The translations under genes and the position numbers were made by a program. Below the pieces are notes generated by a model. That model saw only the letters and a program-made list of their open reading frames with translations, did not search any database and was not told where the DNA came from. 64,000 nucleotides of DNA from Vicingaceae bacterium (GTDB lineage: Bacteria; Bacteroidota; Bacteroidia; Flavobacteriales_E; Vicingaceae): NCBI GenBank assembly GCA_026003395.1, contig BPHE01000001.1:60731-124730 (forward strand). Reading direction: 5' to 3'. Below, piece after piece: positions 16,713 through 28,283 of the stretch; within the stretch, counting starts at the first letter, position 1; every line of letters begins with the position of its first letter.

Positions 16713-17705
16713 TTATAAAAATCTTACACTTTTATAACGTTGCAATTTGGGTTCTTTGTATAATTTATAGCAATAATTGAGCATAAATTCAACAGACCCA
16801 TTACTGTATCTTCTCAACTGAGACATTGTCAAATCATATGAAACCCCTATTTTAAGATTTTCAAGGGATTTTGATGCTATGCCGAGGTCAGAGCCAATCA
16901 AAATTGCAAGAGCATCCTGTAAACGGTAGGATAAACCACCCCAAAGTTGCTTTTTATACCATAGATTCATATTTAAATCCAACTGAGGAGTGGCAGGATC
17001 GCTTTTGGCAAAAATCATCGGTCTTAATTCCAAGTCAGGATTGGATAATTGAATGTTATATCCGGCCATTATATAAAAGTGATTCCTTACGGCATAATTC
17101 AAGTTCCAATCTACTGCCCCGGGTGCTGTGACTCCGGCGGTACCCGAAACATTGAATTTAGGAGCCACCAAATGTAATACGGACAAACCCACAAACAAAT
17201 CTTCCCTTTTGAAAAACACTCCGAAATTCATATCAAAAGATGTTTTGGCAGTGGAATTATCAGGAATGGAAGGGTCCTGGTAATAAGGATCTATCGAAAT
17301 CCAATCAGCCGTAAGACGCTTACTCATTATGCCGCCTTCAAGACCAACACCCAAATCTCCTCCCCATAGGCCTCTATGATATGCCAATGCCAAACGTGCA
17401 TTGGTTGTTTTTTCAGCGCCCAATTGGTCCTGGTATACGTTCAATCCCGTTCCAAACTGAACAGTTGCAATTCGAAAACCCCCGTGGCCACTAAACATAA
17501 AAGTTTGAGGATTTCCTGCAAAACTCATGTTTTGTTCACGGAACAAAAATGTGCCACATATATTTCCAATCCCATTAGAACCGGCAACACCGGGATTTAC
17601 TCCGAATTTATTAAACATGTTTTGAGTCCATTGTGGATCTTGCTGTCCGAATAAAACCACACAAAAACCTACGCCGGAAAAGAAAAGAAATAATTTTTTC
17701 AACAT
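16713..17705 (-). CDS. PorP/SprF family type IX secretion outer-membrane protein
   Basis: 330 residues. Signal peptide (1-20, ending VVLFGQ), then QDPQWTQNMFNKFGVNPGVAGS, the hallmark opening of the PorP/SprF family, followed by a barrel of about 300 residues with repeated strand patterns (AFRIA-like GGFRIATVQFGTGLNVYQD, GGLSYRLQDALAILIGSDLG, LKIGVSYDLTMSQL, GSVEFMLNYCYKLY). PorP anchors the T9SS machinery to the outer membrane; SprF-type paralogues help secrete individual adhesins. Placement directly upstream of gldKLMN (about 100 bases) favours the PorP role, but Bacteroidota carry many paralogues. Confidence 0.9.
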   Translation of the reverse strand: MLKKLFLFFSGVGFCVVLFGQQDPQWTQNMFNKFGVNPGVAGSNGIGNICGTFLFREQNMSFAGNPQTFMFSGHGGFRIATVQFGTGLNVYQDQLGAEKTTNARLALAYHRGLWGGDLGVGLEGGIMSKRLTADWISIDPYYQDPSIPDNSTAKTSFDMNFGVFFKREDLFVGLSVLHLVAPKFNVSGTAGVTAPGAVDWNLNYAVRNHFYIMAGYNIQLSNPDLELRPMIFAKSDPATPQLDLNMNLWYKKQLWGGLSYRLQDALAILIGSDLGIASKSLENLKIGVSYDLTMSQLRRYSNGSVEFMLNYCYKLYKEPKLQRYKSVRFL

Positions 17706-17763
17706 AATTTTCTTTTTTTACAAGGTGCTAATTTAAAAAAAACATTTTATTTTTCAAAAATTG

Positions 17764-18915
17764 TTAAATGATTTTGTTATAAAATTTCAACCAGCGAGGT
17801 GGAATCTCGTGATTTAAAGCCATTAAATAATCACTTTCAGAGCAAGGAATTAAGAGGGTTTTATTTCCGATTTCTTCATTTTTATCGGGATATTTTACTT
17901 CCATCCACCATTTCTCGGAATGTTTGTTTTTGTAAAATACCAACTCGCCTATATCAAAACACACAAGATATTTTTGAAAATTCTTGCGGTTTTGATATGG
18001 TTTTTCTTTTATTTTATTTTTTAGCCCTAACAATACATGCCATAATCCATGAGCCAACAAGCGGTTGTTTTGGGGACAATTTTGTTCGTTATGAGTTTCA
18101 AAAAATCCCAATACTTTTAAATTATCCGAAAGTCCGGTGAATAACATTAGTTGACAAAACTCTTCACCATGCAATCCATGGGGCGATTGTTGGCTGCTTT
18201 GAAAATCACTGTTTCTAATAGACAGTGGATCGACTGAAACAATTTCTGCACTTCGGATGTATGGTTCTATATCTGCAAAATTCTGTCTTAGTAACCCTAC
18301 CCTTATGTAATCAAAATTTAATTTTTCCATCAATTCCAATTCCTCACTGCTGACCATATATGTTTGATACCCTAAATTGGTATAATTAAACAATGACGAA
18401 GGTTGATGGGTGATAATTTTTGACAGAAAGTTACTGCTGTTTAAGTTTTCATCGGCTTCATTTCCAATGTCAAACATGGCATCTATGACCAATAAATTTG
18501 TCAGTTGTGTCAATTCACTGATGGCAGCATAAATAGGATAAGTAAAATGTTGCCCTCCACCAATAAATACAGGTATCACCCCTTTTTGAACCAGTGTGGT
18601 AGTGATGATTTTAATGGCAAACAGGGTGTCGGATAAATCTTTGCCGGTAATTAAATTACCAAAATCAGCCACTTTCAAATTGAAACCATGATCGTGCAAC
18701 CTGTAAAATTCCTTACGTATTTCTTGAACATTGGAGTCCCCGCCGGGATAACGTGATTCACGCAAATCTTGTATTCCTATAATGGCCAAATCGTAATCGG
18801 CATAAAAATCAAAATCTTGTGAATCTTTGTTGATAAACAATGTATTATATAATTGACCGTATATGGATCTTTGAAGTGTGATACCGGCCGGTTGAAAAAA
18901 TTCTTTTAATTCCAT
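17764..18915 (-). CDS. Arginase/formimidoylglutamase-fold protein with altered metal site
   Basis: 383 residues of the ureohydrolase (arginase) fold, a form widespread in Bacteroidota and often labelled formimidoylglutamase. Recognisable strands: YDLAIIGIQDLRESRYPGG, VIPVFIGGGQHFTYPIYA, LLVIDAMFDIG, AEIVSVDPLSIRNSDF, and GLHGEEFCQLMLFTGLSDNLKVLGFFE. Compared with active arginases, GGDHS is GGGQH (119-123), DAHxD is DAMFD (145-149, His replaced by Met) and SxDxDxxDP is SVDPLSIRNSD (227-237). Several manganese ligands are therefore missing, so catalysis is doubtful and the role unknown. It follows topA by five bases on the same strand and is probably co-transcribed. Confidence 0.75.
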   Translation of the reverse strand: MELKEFFQPAGITLQRSIYGQLYNTLFINKDSQDFDFYADYDLAIIGIQDLRESRYPGGDSNVQEIRKEFYRLHDHGFNLKVADFGNLITGKDLSDTLFAIKIITTTLVQKGVIPVFIGGGQHFTYPIYAAISELTQLTNLLVIDAMFDIGNEADENLNSSNFLSKIITHQPSSLFNYTNLGYQTYMVSSEELELMEKLNFDYIRVGLLRQNFADIEPYIRSAEIVSVDPLSIRNSDFQSSQQSPHGLHGEEFCQLMLFTGLSDNLKVLGFFETHNEQNCPQNNRLLAHGLWHVLLGLKNKIKEKPYQNRKNFQKYLVCFDIGELVFYKNKHSEKWWMEVKYPDKNEEIGNKTLLIPCSESDYLMALNHEIPPRWLKFYNKII

Positions 18916-18920
18916 AGGAA

Positions 18921-21203
18921 TTACTTATCAGGTTGTATTATTTTCAAGCAATCCTCCAAAGTCAATTTTGAAGGATCTTGTTGGTATTCTTTAGGAAGTT
19001 TATAATTCTTTTTACCTTTTTTTATATAAGGGCCATAGCGACCTTTCAATACCTTTATATCATGTTCGGGAAATTCGATGATTACATTGGATGATGTTTT
19101 TGATTGATTTTCTTGAATAATTTTTATTGCTTTTTCGAGGGTCAGTTCTTCCCAACGCTCTACAGTTTTCAAAGAAATAAACTCATTGCCCCATTTTATA
19201 TAAGGACCAAACTTTCCGCGGTTGATCAACACTTCTTTCTTTTCGAACTCACCGAGATGTTTGGGAAAACTGAGCCACTTCAACGCATCTTCCAAAGTGA
19301 CATCATCCATGCTTACCCCTTTGGGCAATGATGCAAACAAAGGCTTGTCATCATCGGTGGCCTCGCCCATTTGTATCATTGGACCATAACGGCCAATCTT
19401 CACATATACGTTTCGTCCGGTTTTGGGATCCTTGCCTAATAATCTTTCACCTGTTGTTTTTTGTGCTGTTTCTAATGTTTTTTCTACTTCTTTGTGAAAA
19501 GATTTATAAAAGCGGTCGACCATTTCGGTCCATTCCATTTTACCCTCTGCAATAATGTCAAATTCCTTTTCTATTTGGGCAGTAAAGCCATAATCCATAA
19601 TTTCAGGAAAATATTCCATCAAAAAATCATTGACTACTTTGCCTATATCAGTTGGAAACAATTTATTTTTCTCACGTCCTGTAATTTCACTTTTAAGTGA
19701 ATCGATGATTTTTTGATTCTCCAGAGAAATTACTTTATATTTTCTTTCGTGCCCTTCTCTTGATTCTTTTACAACATAACCTCTCTTGATAATAGTAGAT
19801 ATCGTGGGTGCATAAGTCGATGGACGGCCAATGCCAAGTTCTTCCAACTTCTTAACTAAACTTGCCTCGGTATAGCGAGGAGGATGTTGATAAAACCTTT
19901 GTATGGCGTCGATTTTTTTGACTGTTACAATTTCTCCGGCTTTAATTTTTGGCAGGAGTTCCAATGAATCCTCCTCTTGATCGTGATCATCCGACTCTAC
20001 ATACACTTTCAGGAATCCGTCAAAAAGAATAACCTCACCTTTGGCCACAAATTTTAACTCTTCAAATGGAGTCGACACGTAGATTAATGTTCTTTCCAAT
20101 TCGGCATCGGCCATTTGTGATGCTAATGTCCTTTTCCATATTAAATCATAAAGTTTAACCTCTTGATCGTTCCCTTTGATGGACGATTGTTGAATATATG
20201 TTGGCCTGATGGCTTCATGGGCTTCTTGAGCCGATTTATTTTTTGTTTGATAACGCCTTGGCTTGGAATATTCTTTACCAAAAAGTTTAATAATCTCGTT
20301 TTTAGCCGTATTTATTGCCAAATCCGATAAATTCACCGAGTCGGTACGCATGTATGTAATTTTACCGGCCTCATATAAGCGCTGGGCAATCATCATGGTT
20401 TGTGCTACGGAGAAACCAAGTTTTCTGGAAGCTTCTTGCTGGAGTGTTGATGTTGTAAAAGGAGGAGCGGGCGAACGCTTAGCCGGTTTTGTCTCAACAT
20501 TGAGTATTTTAAATGTATTGTTTTGACATGCTTTTAAAAATTCAAGGGCCTCTTGTTCATTATCAAACCTTTTATCCAATTCGGCTTTGAAAGAATCACC
20601 GGAAGGTGTTTCAAAATAACCTGTTACTTTAAAATAATCCTTCTCGGCAAAATTTTCAATTTCCCTTTCCCTTTCAACTATCAATCTTACGGCTACGGAT
20701 TGTACACGCCCTGCACTCAAAGCCGGCTTGACTTTTTTCCACAATACGGGAGACATTTCATATCCAACCAAACGGTCAATGACTCTACGGGCTTGTTGGG
20801 CATTGACAAGATGCATGTCTATTTTCCTTGGATTTTTAATGGCTTGAACAATGGCATCTTTGGTAATCTCATGGAAAACTATTCGTTTGTATTTTTCATC
20901 AGGAATTTTAAGGGCTTCTTTTAAATGCCATGAAATGGCCTCTCCTTCTCGGTCTTCATCGGTTGCCAACCAAATGACTTCAGATTCGGCCACCGCCTTT
21001 TCCAATTCTTTTACAATTTTTTTCTTGTCCGGTGGTATAACATATTTAGGTTGGTAGTTATGTTCTATGTCAATAGCCAGGGATTTTTCGGGCAAATCTC
21101 TTATATGTCCGAAACTGCTTTTAACAGTGTATTCTTTGCCCAGAAAACCTTCTATAGTTTTACCCTTGGCCGGAGACTCAACTATGACTAAATTTTTTGG
21201 CAT
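18921..21203 (-). CDS. topA: DNA topoisomerase I
   Basis: Type IA topoisomerase that relaxes negative supercoils. 760 residues: Toprim domain (LVIVESPAKGKTIEGFLG with catalytic Glu9; WLATDEDREGEAISWHLKE with the metal-binding DED at 82-84), the DNA-gate region, and the catalytic Tyr284 in KITYMRTDS. LSAGRVQSVAVRLIVERE (163-180) is conserved. The C-terminus carries topoisomerase C-terminal repeats (for example GKFGPYIKWGNEFISL and GRYGPYIKKGKKNYKLP) in place of cysteine zinc ribbons, usual in this phylum. Start at 21203 is fixed by MPKNLVIVES. Divergent from miaB across a 123-base region. Confidence 0.97.
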   Translation of the reverse strand: MPKNLVIVESPAKGKTIEGFLGKEYTVKSSFGHIRDLPEKSLAIDIEHNYQPKYVIPPDKKKIVKELEKAVAESEVIWLATDEDREGEAISWHLKEALKIPDEKYKRIVFHEITKDAIVQAIKNPRKIDMHLVNAQQARRVIDRLVGYEMSPVLWKKVKPALSAGRVQSVAVRLIVEREREIENFAEKDYFKVTGYFETPSGDSFKAELDKRFDNEQEALEFLKACQNNTFKILNVETKPAKRSPAPPFTTSTLQQEASRKLGFSVAQTMMIAQRLYEAGKITYMRTDSVNLSDLAINTAKNEIIKLFGKEYSKPRRYQTKNKSAQEAHEAIRPTYIQQSSIKGNDQEVKLYDLIWKRTLASQMADAELERTLIYVSTPFEELKFVAKGEVILFDGFLKVYVESDDHDQEEDSLELLPKIKAGEIVTVKKIDAIQRFYQHPPRYTEASLVKKLEELGIGRPSTYAPTISTIIKRGYVVKESREGHERKYKVISLENQKIIDSLKSEITGREKNKLFPTDIGKVVNDFLMEYFPEIMDYGFTAQIEKEFDIIAEGKMEWTEMVDRFYKSFHKEVEKTLETAQKTTGERLLGKDPKTGRNVYVKIGRYGPMIQMGEATDDDKPLFASLPKGVSMDDVTLEDALKWLSFPKHLGEFEKKEVLINRGKFGPYIKWGNEFISLKTVERWEELTLEKAIKIIQENQSKTSSNVIIEFPEHDIKVLKGRYGPYIKKGKKNYKLPKEYQQDPSKLTLEDCLKIIQPDK

Positions 21204-21282
21204 ATACTATTTATCGGTGCAAAGAAAACAAAACTTTTGAAAAATCTTAAAATTATGAAAAAAAGGGCGAAAAATATGACAG

Positions 21283-21306
21283 TTTGACACACATTATTTA
21301 ACTTTG
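21283..21306 (+). promoter_or_regulatory. Promoter region of the miaB operon
   Basis: Exact -7 box TAACTTTG at 21299-21306, 20 bases before the miaB ATG. A TTTG at 21283-21286 is only 12 bases upstream, shorter than the usual -33 spacing, so the -33 assignment is uncertain. Confidence 0.6.
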
Positions 21307-21326
21307 CAAAAAATAGTCAAATAAAC

Positions 21327-22766
21327 ATGATAACTCAAAAAACTATTGACGAATCCAAACAAGGACAAGTTACTTTGTTAAATCAAAACGCGCCAGTTTC
21401 GAAAAAAGTTTATATTGAAAGCTATGGCTGTCAAATGAATTTTTCTGACAGCGAGATTGTAGCTTCTATTTTATACGAAGCCGGATATGGTACAACTTCA
21501 GACCTTCACACAGCAGATTTGATTTTAATCAATACCTGCTCGATCCGTGAAAAAGCTGAACAAACTGTAAGGAACCGACTACAACAATTTCATGCTATCA
21601 AAAAGAAAAATGCAGGAGTGAAAATTGGAGTATTAGGATGCATGGCAGAGCGGTTAAAAGAAAAGTTTTTAGAAGAAGAGAAATTGGTAGATCTGGTCGT
21701 GGGTCCCGATGCTTACCGTGATTTGCCTTCATTGCTGGAAGAAACAGAAGATGGCAAAAAAGCCGTCAATGTAATTTTATCCAAAGAAGAAACCTATGCA
21801 GATATCTCACCCGTAAGGTTAAATACAAACGGCGTTTCGGCATTTATTTCTATTATGCGTGGTTGTGACAATATGTGCACTTTTTGTGTAGTGCCATTTA
21901 CAAGAGGACGTGAACGCAGCCGGGACCCTGAAAGCATCCTGAAAGAAGTTGAAGACCTTGTGCATCAGGGCTATAAAGAAGTGACCCTGCTTGGACAAAA
22001 TGTAGATTCTTATTTGTGGTTTGGAGGCGGGCCGAAAAAGGAATTTTATAAACTTAGTCCGGAAGAGCAATCGAAAGCGGTAAATTTTGCCCAGCTCCTG
22101 GCCATGGTGGCATCCGTCTCACCCGATCTCAGAGTTAGGTTTTCAACCTCCCATCCAAAAGATATTACACGGGATGTTATTGAGACAATGGCCAAATATC
22201 CCAATATCTGCAAATACATTCATTTGCCTCTCCAATCGGGAAGTTCAAGGATTTTAGAAATGATGAACAGGGGTTATAGCAAAGAATGGTATTTAAACAA
22301 AATTGATGAAATTAAATCAGTGATTCCCGATTGTGCCATCTCTACAGATATCATTGCAGGATTTTGCAGCGAAACCGAACAAGACCATGAAGAAACTTTG
22401 GAAGTAATGGAAAAAGTAAAGTTTCATTATGCTTATATGTTTAAGTATTCCGAAAGGCCCAATACACCGGCACAAAAAAAATTTAAAGATGATGTGCCCG
22501 ATGAAATAAAAACCCGTCGATTAAATGAAATAATCGCCCTTCAGCAACAACATTCTTTGCTAAGAAATCAAGAAGTAATCGGTCAAGTTTTCGAGGTATT
22601 GATTGAGGGTGTGTCAAAACGGTCACCCGAACAATATTCAGGTCGTAATTCACAAAACACTGTGATAGTATTTGACAAAAAACCGGGATTAAAACCCGGA
22701 GATTATATAAATGTAAAAGTCAAAGAATGTACAAGTGCCACATTGATTGGAGAAATTGTAGAATAA
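21327..22766 (+). CDS. miaB: tRNA (N6-isopentenyl adenosine(37)-C2)-methylthiotransferase MiaB
   Basis: Radical-SAM enzyme that adds a methylthio group to i6A37 of tRNAs reading UNN codons. 479 residues: N-terminal UPF0004 domain with iron-sulfur Cys35 ([13 protein letters not shown]), Cys71 ([12 protein letters not shown]) and Cys105 (LGCMAERL); radical SAM motif with Cys180, 184 and 187 ([19 protein letters not shown]); the C-terminal TRAM domain ends [13 protein letters not shown]. The motif set and length separate it from MtaB and RimO. First gene of a five-gene operon; its TAA is immediately followed by the ATG of the regulator. Confidence 0.96.
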   Translation: MITQKTIDESKQGQVTLLNQNAPVSKKVYIESYGCQMNFSDSEIVASILYEAGYGTTSDLHTADLILINTCSIREKAEQTVRNRLQQFHAIKKKNAGVKIGVLGCMAERLKEKFLEEEKLVDLVVGPDAYRDLPSLLEETEDGKKAVNVILSKEETYADISPVRLNTNGVSAFISIMRGCDNMCTFCVVPFTRGRERSRDPESILKEVEDLVHQGYKEVTLLGQNVDSYLWFGGGPKKEFYKLSPEEQSKAVNFAQLLAMVASVSPDLRVRFSTSHPKDITRDVIETMAKYPNICKYIHLPLQSGSSRILEMMNRGYSKEWYLNKIDEIKSVIPDCAISTDIIAGFCSETEQDHEETLEVMEKVKFHYAYMFKYSERPNTPAQKKFKDDVPDEIKTRRLNEIIALQQQHSLLRNQEVIGQVFEVLIEGVSKRSPEQYSGRNSQNTVIVFDKKPGLKPGDYINVKVKECTSATLIGEIVE

Positions 22767-24035
22767 ATGGATTTACAAAGCATTAAACAAAGGTTCGGCA
22801 TCATTGGCAACGACCCTAAATTAAACAGGGCGTTGGAAATTGCAGCACAGGTTGCCCCCACGGACTTGAGTGTATTGATAACCGGTGAAAGTGGTACCGG
22901 AAAAGAAATCATGCCTCAAATCATTCATTACTTAAGCCCAAGAAAGCATTCCAAATATATTGCGGTTAACTGTGGCGCAATACCGGAAGGAACCATTGAC
23001 TCCGAATTGTTTGGACACGAGAAAGGATCTTTTACAGGCGCCTATGATTCCAGAAAAGGATATTTTGAAGTAGCAGACGGAGGAACAATTTTTTTGGATG
23101 AAGTTGCTGAATTACCTTTGGAAACACAGGTTCGTTTGCTTAGAGTTTTAGAAACCGGTGAATTTATCAGAGTAGGGTCTTCGAAGGTGCAAAAAACCAA
23201 TGTAAGAGTAGTTGCCGCTACAAACAGAGATCTTTTGCAAGCCATTCAGGAAGGAAAATTCAGAGAAGATCTCTATTTCCGTCTAAATACTGTGCCGATT
23301 TACCTTCCCCCTTTGAGAGAAAGAGGAGATGATATTTTATTGCTTTTTAAAAAATTTGCTTCCGATTTTAGTGCAAAATACAGAATGCCACCTATAGAAC
23401 TTACTCCGGAAGCTATAGAAGTGTTAAAAAGTTATCGTTGGCCCGGAAATATAAGACAATTGAAAAATGTGGTGGAGCAAATCTCTATCATTGAACATAC
23501 CCGGGAAATTTCTCCTGAAATTCTCAAACAATATCTTCCCAATTATGATTCATACAAAACCAAAGGAATCATATCAGATTTTTCAACCATCGGTAACGAA
23601 AGAGAAATTTTATATAAAGTTTTATTTGAATTTAAAAATGAAATTTTACAGTTAAAAAAAATTATTTTTTCCATTTTAGAAAACAACCCACACATAAAAC
23701 TTCCCGATTTTGAAAAAAATCAAATGCAAGAAAACCAAATGCCATCAAGCAGTTTTCTACCTGTTGTGGCCTCTCCGTCTTCAACCGCTATTCAACCTTA
23801 TCAAAATCAAAATGGAAATAATATAATTGTAAAATCACAGGAACACACTTCACATCAACATGAAGTAGTTGACATTGAAGAACCTTTATCACTAGAAGAA
23901 CACGAAAAAGAATTGATTAAAAAAGCACTCGAGAAATATAAAGGGAAACGCAAACCTGCCGCCAAAGAACTTGGAATATCCGAAAGAACTCTGTATCGTA
24001 AAATAAAAGATTATAATTTAGGCCATATTAAATGA
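22767..24035 (+). CDS. Sigma-54-type transcriptional activator (AAA+ and Fis HTH)
   Basis: 422 residues. The AAA+ domain starts almost at the N-terminus (about 10-245): Walker A GESGTGKEIMP, the sigma-54 contact loop as GSFTGA (usual GAFTGA), Walker B GGTIFLDEVAELP, arginine-finger region FREDLYFRLNTVPIYLPPLRERGDD and RWPGNIRQLKNVVEQ. A long variable linker (about 290-375) precedes a Fis-type helix-turn-helix (KPAAKELGISERTLYRKIK). No receiver or sensory domain is present, so activity may be set by expression or by a partner. Translationally coupled to miaB (no gap) and overlapping lptE by four bases. Targets are unknown; members next to miaB/lptE are common in Bacteroidota. Confidence 0.92.
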   Translation: MDLQSIKQRFGIIGNDPKLNRALEIAAQVAPTDLSVLITGESGTGKEIMPQIIHYLSPRKHSKYIAVNCGAIPEGTIDSELFGHEKGSFTGAYDSRKGYFEVADGGTIFLDEVAELPLETQVRLLRVLETGEFIRVGSSKVQKTNVRVVAATNRDLLQAIQEGKFREDLYFRLNTVPIYLPPLRERGDDILLLFKKFASDFSAKYRMPPIELTPEAIEVLKSYRWPGNIRQLKNVVEQISIIEHTREISPEILKQYLPNYDSYKTKGIISDFSTIGNEREILYKVLFEFKNEILQLKKIIFSILENNPHIKLPDFEKNQMQENQMPSSSFLPVVASPSSTAIQPYQNQNGNNIIVKSQEHTSHQHEVVDIEEPLSLEEHEKELIKKALEKYKGKRKPAAKELGISERTLYRKIKDYNLGHIK

Positions 24036-24553
24036 GCTTCATTTTGAATAACACAAAATTTACTTCTATTACCGGAGTTGTATTAATATTTTTTTCTGCC
24101 TGTAAGTTTTACAGTTTTTCGGGAGCCAATATAGATTACAGTCAAACCAAAACCATTTCCATTGCTAATTTCGAAAACCTCGCAGCACTTGCAGGTCCTA
24201 CCTATGCCCAAGGATTGTCCGAAACTATCAGAGAAGTATTTCTCACACAAACACAATTACAAATTGTCAACTCAGCCGGAGATCTTGAATTAAGCGGTCA
24301 AATTATTGATTTCTCTATTTCTCCGGTAGCAATCTCCTCTAATGATCTGGCTTCAAAAAATAGAGTAACCATGACCGTAAAAGTGAAATTCTCTAATCAT
24401 AAAAACCCGGAAGACAATTTTGAGACCACATTTTCAAGATTTGCCGATTTTGATGCAACCCAAAGTTTTTCTGCCGTCGAATCAGATATTATGAAAGACA
24501 TTTATCAACAATTGGCTCAAGATATTTTCAACCGTTCGCTTGGAAACTGGTAA
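24032..24553 (+). CDS. lptE: LPS assembly lipoprotein LptE-like
   Basis: 173 residues, Bacteroidota LptE family. Lipobox FSAC (Cys24) then [64 protein letters not shown] and a C-terminal helix ending IFNRSLGNW. LptE plugs the LptD barrel in the outer membrane for LPS delivery; the Bacteroidota form is divergent from that of enterobacteria but the domain order agrees. ATGA overlap with the upstream regulator indicates coupling. Confidence 0.88.
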   Translation: MSFILNNTKFTSITGVVLIFFSACKFYSFSGANIDYSQTKTISIANFENLAALAGPTYAQGLSETIREVFLTQTQLQIVNSAGDLELSGQIIDFSISPVAISSNDLASKNRVTMTVKVKFSNHKNPEDNFETTFSRFADFDATQSFSAVESDIMKDIYQQLAQDIFNRSLGNW

Positions 24554-24557
24554 TACT

Positions 24558-25664
24558 ATGCTTCCATCCGGCAACATATCAGAACAATTGATAAACGACC
24601 TGGATCAATGGGGCGACCGAATCAGACAATTGCCACAATCTAAAAAATCGCCCTATTTTGGTTTGATTTATGTGATACAATATATCGACGACCTGAAAAA
24701 CGGGGACATCTCACCCGAATCAATTCCCTTCTCTTTGGAAATGGCTTCTTTGTATTTTAATCAAAGGGAATTTTTGTTTCAATTACACAAATATTATATC
24801 TCTAAGCTAAGAAAATCGGATAAAGAGACGGGCATTGATCCCAAAACCGGTGTTTTGCAATTGCAAAACACAGACAATCCCCCCATTACTAACAATGTTT
24901 ATAACAACAATAACACCATTGACAAAACCACACAACCCACAAACACTATATCCTCCCAAGAAGACAATACCATACAACAAACCGACAAAGAATCGGCACA
25001 AAAAGAAACTGACAACATCATCGGTTCCGATAGTAATGATAATGAAAAAAACACACGACAAGAAGACAACGAAGCTCCATCCGAAGAGAATAAAACAAAT
25101 GGACCTGCTCCGGAATCTCAGGAATTACCTGCAACAACAGATCCATTGGAACAGTTAATTATTACCGAAACGATATCCCAAGTAAACCCATTGCAAGAAA
25201 TGCCAACTGAACCCGAAACGCAACAGGAAATAACCGAAAGTAAAGATGAAATCTTAGATGACACCCAAAAGACCTATACCGAATGGCTGAAATTGTTGGA
25301 TAAAAATCAAGCAGCTCAAAAGAAACTCGATATAGAAGAAAAGACACAAGACAAAAAGTCATCAGACCGTGTAAAAACTTCAGAAATTGAATCTCTCATT
25401 GAAAAATTATCACAAAAAGGAGAGAAAATATCCATTCCTCAACAAAGGGAACAAAAAAAGTTTTTCAAACCACAAGATTATGCCAAAAAAAGCATAGAAG
25501 AAACCGACGATTTGATTACGGAAACTTTGGCTAAAATCTATGTGCAACAAGGAAACTATGAAAAAGCAATAAGTGCTTATGAAAAATTGATGTTGAAAAT
25601 TCCCGAAAAAAAACTTTATTTTGCAGGCCAAATTGAATTAATCAAAAAACAATCAAAAAAATAA
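24558..25664 (+). CDS. TPR-containing protein with long disordered acidic linker
   Basis: 368 residues from the ATG at 24558; an upstream TTG at 24540 within lptE is less likely. N-terminal ~85 residues form a helical domain ([35 protein letters not shown]). Residues about 90-240 are Asn/Thr/Gln/Glu-rich and probably disordered. The C-terminal ~50 residues contain a TPR-like pair ([39 protein letters not shown]). No signal peptide, so cytoplasmic. It sits four bases after lptE and four before secG; the placement is typical for Bacteroidota but its role is not known. Confidence 0.8.
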   Translation: MLPSGNISEQLINDLDQWGDRIRQLPQSKKSPYFGLIYVIQYIDDLKNGDISPESIPFSLEMASLYFNQREFLFQLHKYYISKLRKSDKETGIDPKTGVLQLQNTDNPPITNNVYNNNNTIDKTTQPTNTISSQEDNTIQQTDKESAQKETDNIIGSDSNDNEKNTRQEDNEAPSEENKTNGPAPESQELPATTDPLEQLIITETISQVNPLQEMPTEPETQQEITESKDEILDDTQKTYTEWLKLLDKNQAAQKKLDIEEKTQDKKSSDRVKTSEIESLIEKLSQKGEKISIPQQREQKKFFKPQDYAKKSIEETDDLITETLAKIYVQQGNYEKAISAYEKLMLKIPEKKLYFAGQIELIKKQSKK

Positions 25665-25668
25665 AACT

Positions 25669-26010
25669 ATGTTGTACTTTTTGCTTACCTTGATATTAAT
25701 TATCTCAGTGTTGTTGATTTTGGTAATTATCGTGCAAAACCCCAAAGGCGGTTTAGCAGCCAACTTCACATCGAGCAATCAATTTTTGGGCGTACGTCAA
25801 ACAGCCGAATTGATTGAAAAGGTAACCTGGACCCTGGGAATTGCACTCATTGTATTAAGTGTCATTACTTCCGGATTATATTCATCACAAAGCAACCGGG
25901 CAGATAATGAACAAATCAGAGAATCTAAAATTCAAAAGCAAATAGAAGAATCTGAATTGCCTGTAGTTCCAAATAACATTCCATCACCTGCTGAAAACAA
26001 TCAAGAATAA
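25669..26010 (+). CDS. secG: Preprotein translocase subunit SecG
   Basis: 113 residues. Two transmembrane helices (about 2-22, YFLLTLILIISVLLILVIIV, and about 53-72, WTLGIALIVLSVITSGLY) around the conserved SecG cytoplasmic loop QNPKGGLAANFTSSNQFLGV. The C-terminal tail is polar and Pro-rich. Stimulates SecYEG-dependent export. Last gene of the miaB operon, followed by a terminator. Confidence 0.94.
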   Translation: MLYFLLTLILIISVLLILVIIVQNPKGGLAANFTSSNQFLGVRQTAELIEKVTWTLGIALIVLSVITSGLYSSQSNRADNEQIRESKIQKQIEESELPVVPNNIPSPAENNQE

Positions 26011-26039
26011 TTTGTCTTTAATACTATCAAAAAGACACA

Positions 26040-26066
26040 ATGTCAGCCAATGGCTGACATTTTTTG
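26040..26066 (+). terminator. Rho-independent terminator after secG
   Basis: TGTCAGCC (26041-26048) pairs with GGCTGACA (26052-26059) around a three-base loop, followed by TTTTTTG. It separates the miaB-secG operon from groES. Confidence 0.88.
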
Positions 26067-26159
26067 TTTAATTCTGAAATTTTGTCTTTGTTTTAAGCAT
26101 TAAATCTCTCTGGCACAAAAAATGCAATTTATAGAACGAAACCCAAAAACCATTAAACT

Positions 26160-26459
26160 ATGTCAACAAAAGTTGCAGAAAAAAAAGAAGTAAAAATTAA
26201 ACCATTGGCAGATCGTGTAGTGATTGAGCCTGCTCCTGCAGAAGAAAAAACAGCAGGTGGTATCATTATTCCGGACACTGCTAAAGAAAAACCACAAAGA
26301 GGAACTGTGGTAGCAGTTGGTCCCGGTAAAAAAGACGAACCAACTACCGTAAAAGTTGGTGATGTTGTACTTTATGGCAAATATGCCGGTACAGAAATCC
26401 AAATTGATGGCAAAGAATATTTGATTATGAGAGAAAGTGACATTTATGCCATCATTTAA
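26160..26459 (+). CDS. groES: Co-chaperonin GroES
   Basis: 99 residues, full family length. [37 protein letters not shown], the mobile-loop region and [20 protein letters not shown] are characteristic. Heptameric lid of the GroEL cage. It lies 71 bases before groEL. I see no CIRCE-type inverted repeat upstream, so HrcA control is not supported here. Confidence 0.97.
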   Translation: MSTKVAEKKEVKIKPLADRVVIEPAPAEEKTAGGIIIPDTAKEKPQRGTVVAVGPGKKDEPTTVKVGDVVLYGKYAGTEIQIDGKEYLIMRESDIYAII

Positions 26460-26509
26460 TTTTCATTTCAGAATCATTTAATAATTAATTTATTTAAACT
26501 AAAATTTAA

Positions 26510-28159
<1,650 letters not shown>

Positions 28160-28178
28160 TCAAACGCCAATAATAATA

Positions 28179-28208
28179 AAAAAAGGCCGGTAATAACCGG
28201 CCTTTTTT
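28179..28208. terminator. Strong, probably bidirectional terminator after groEL
   Basis: AAGGCCGG (28183-28190), loop TAATAA, CCGGCCTT (28197-28204), with T-runs outward on both strands. It serves groEL on the plus strand and can serve the convergent NYN operon on the minus strand. Confidence 0.93.
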
Positions 28209-28283
28209 ATTTTTAAATTTTGCATCTGCATATACTGTTTTTTACTATTGATTTTTTCAAAAAATTTATAAGAATAATGAGAT

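Noticed and set aside
26067-26159. CIRCE/HrcA operator before groES
   Set aside because: No TTAGCACTC/GAGTGCTAA inverted repeat is present.
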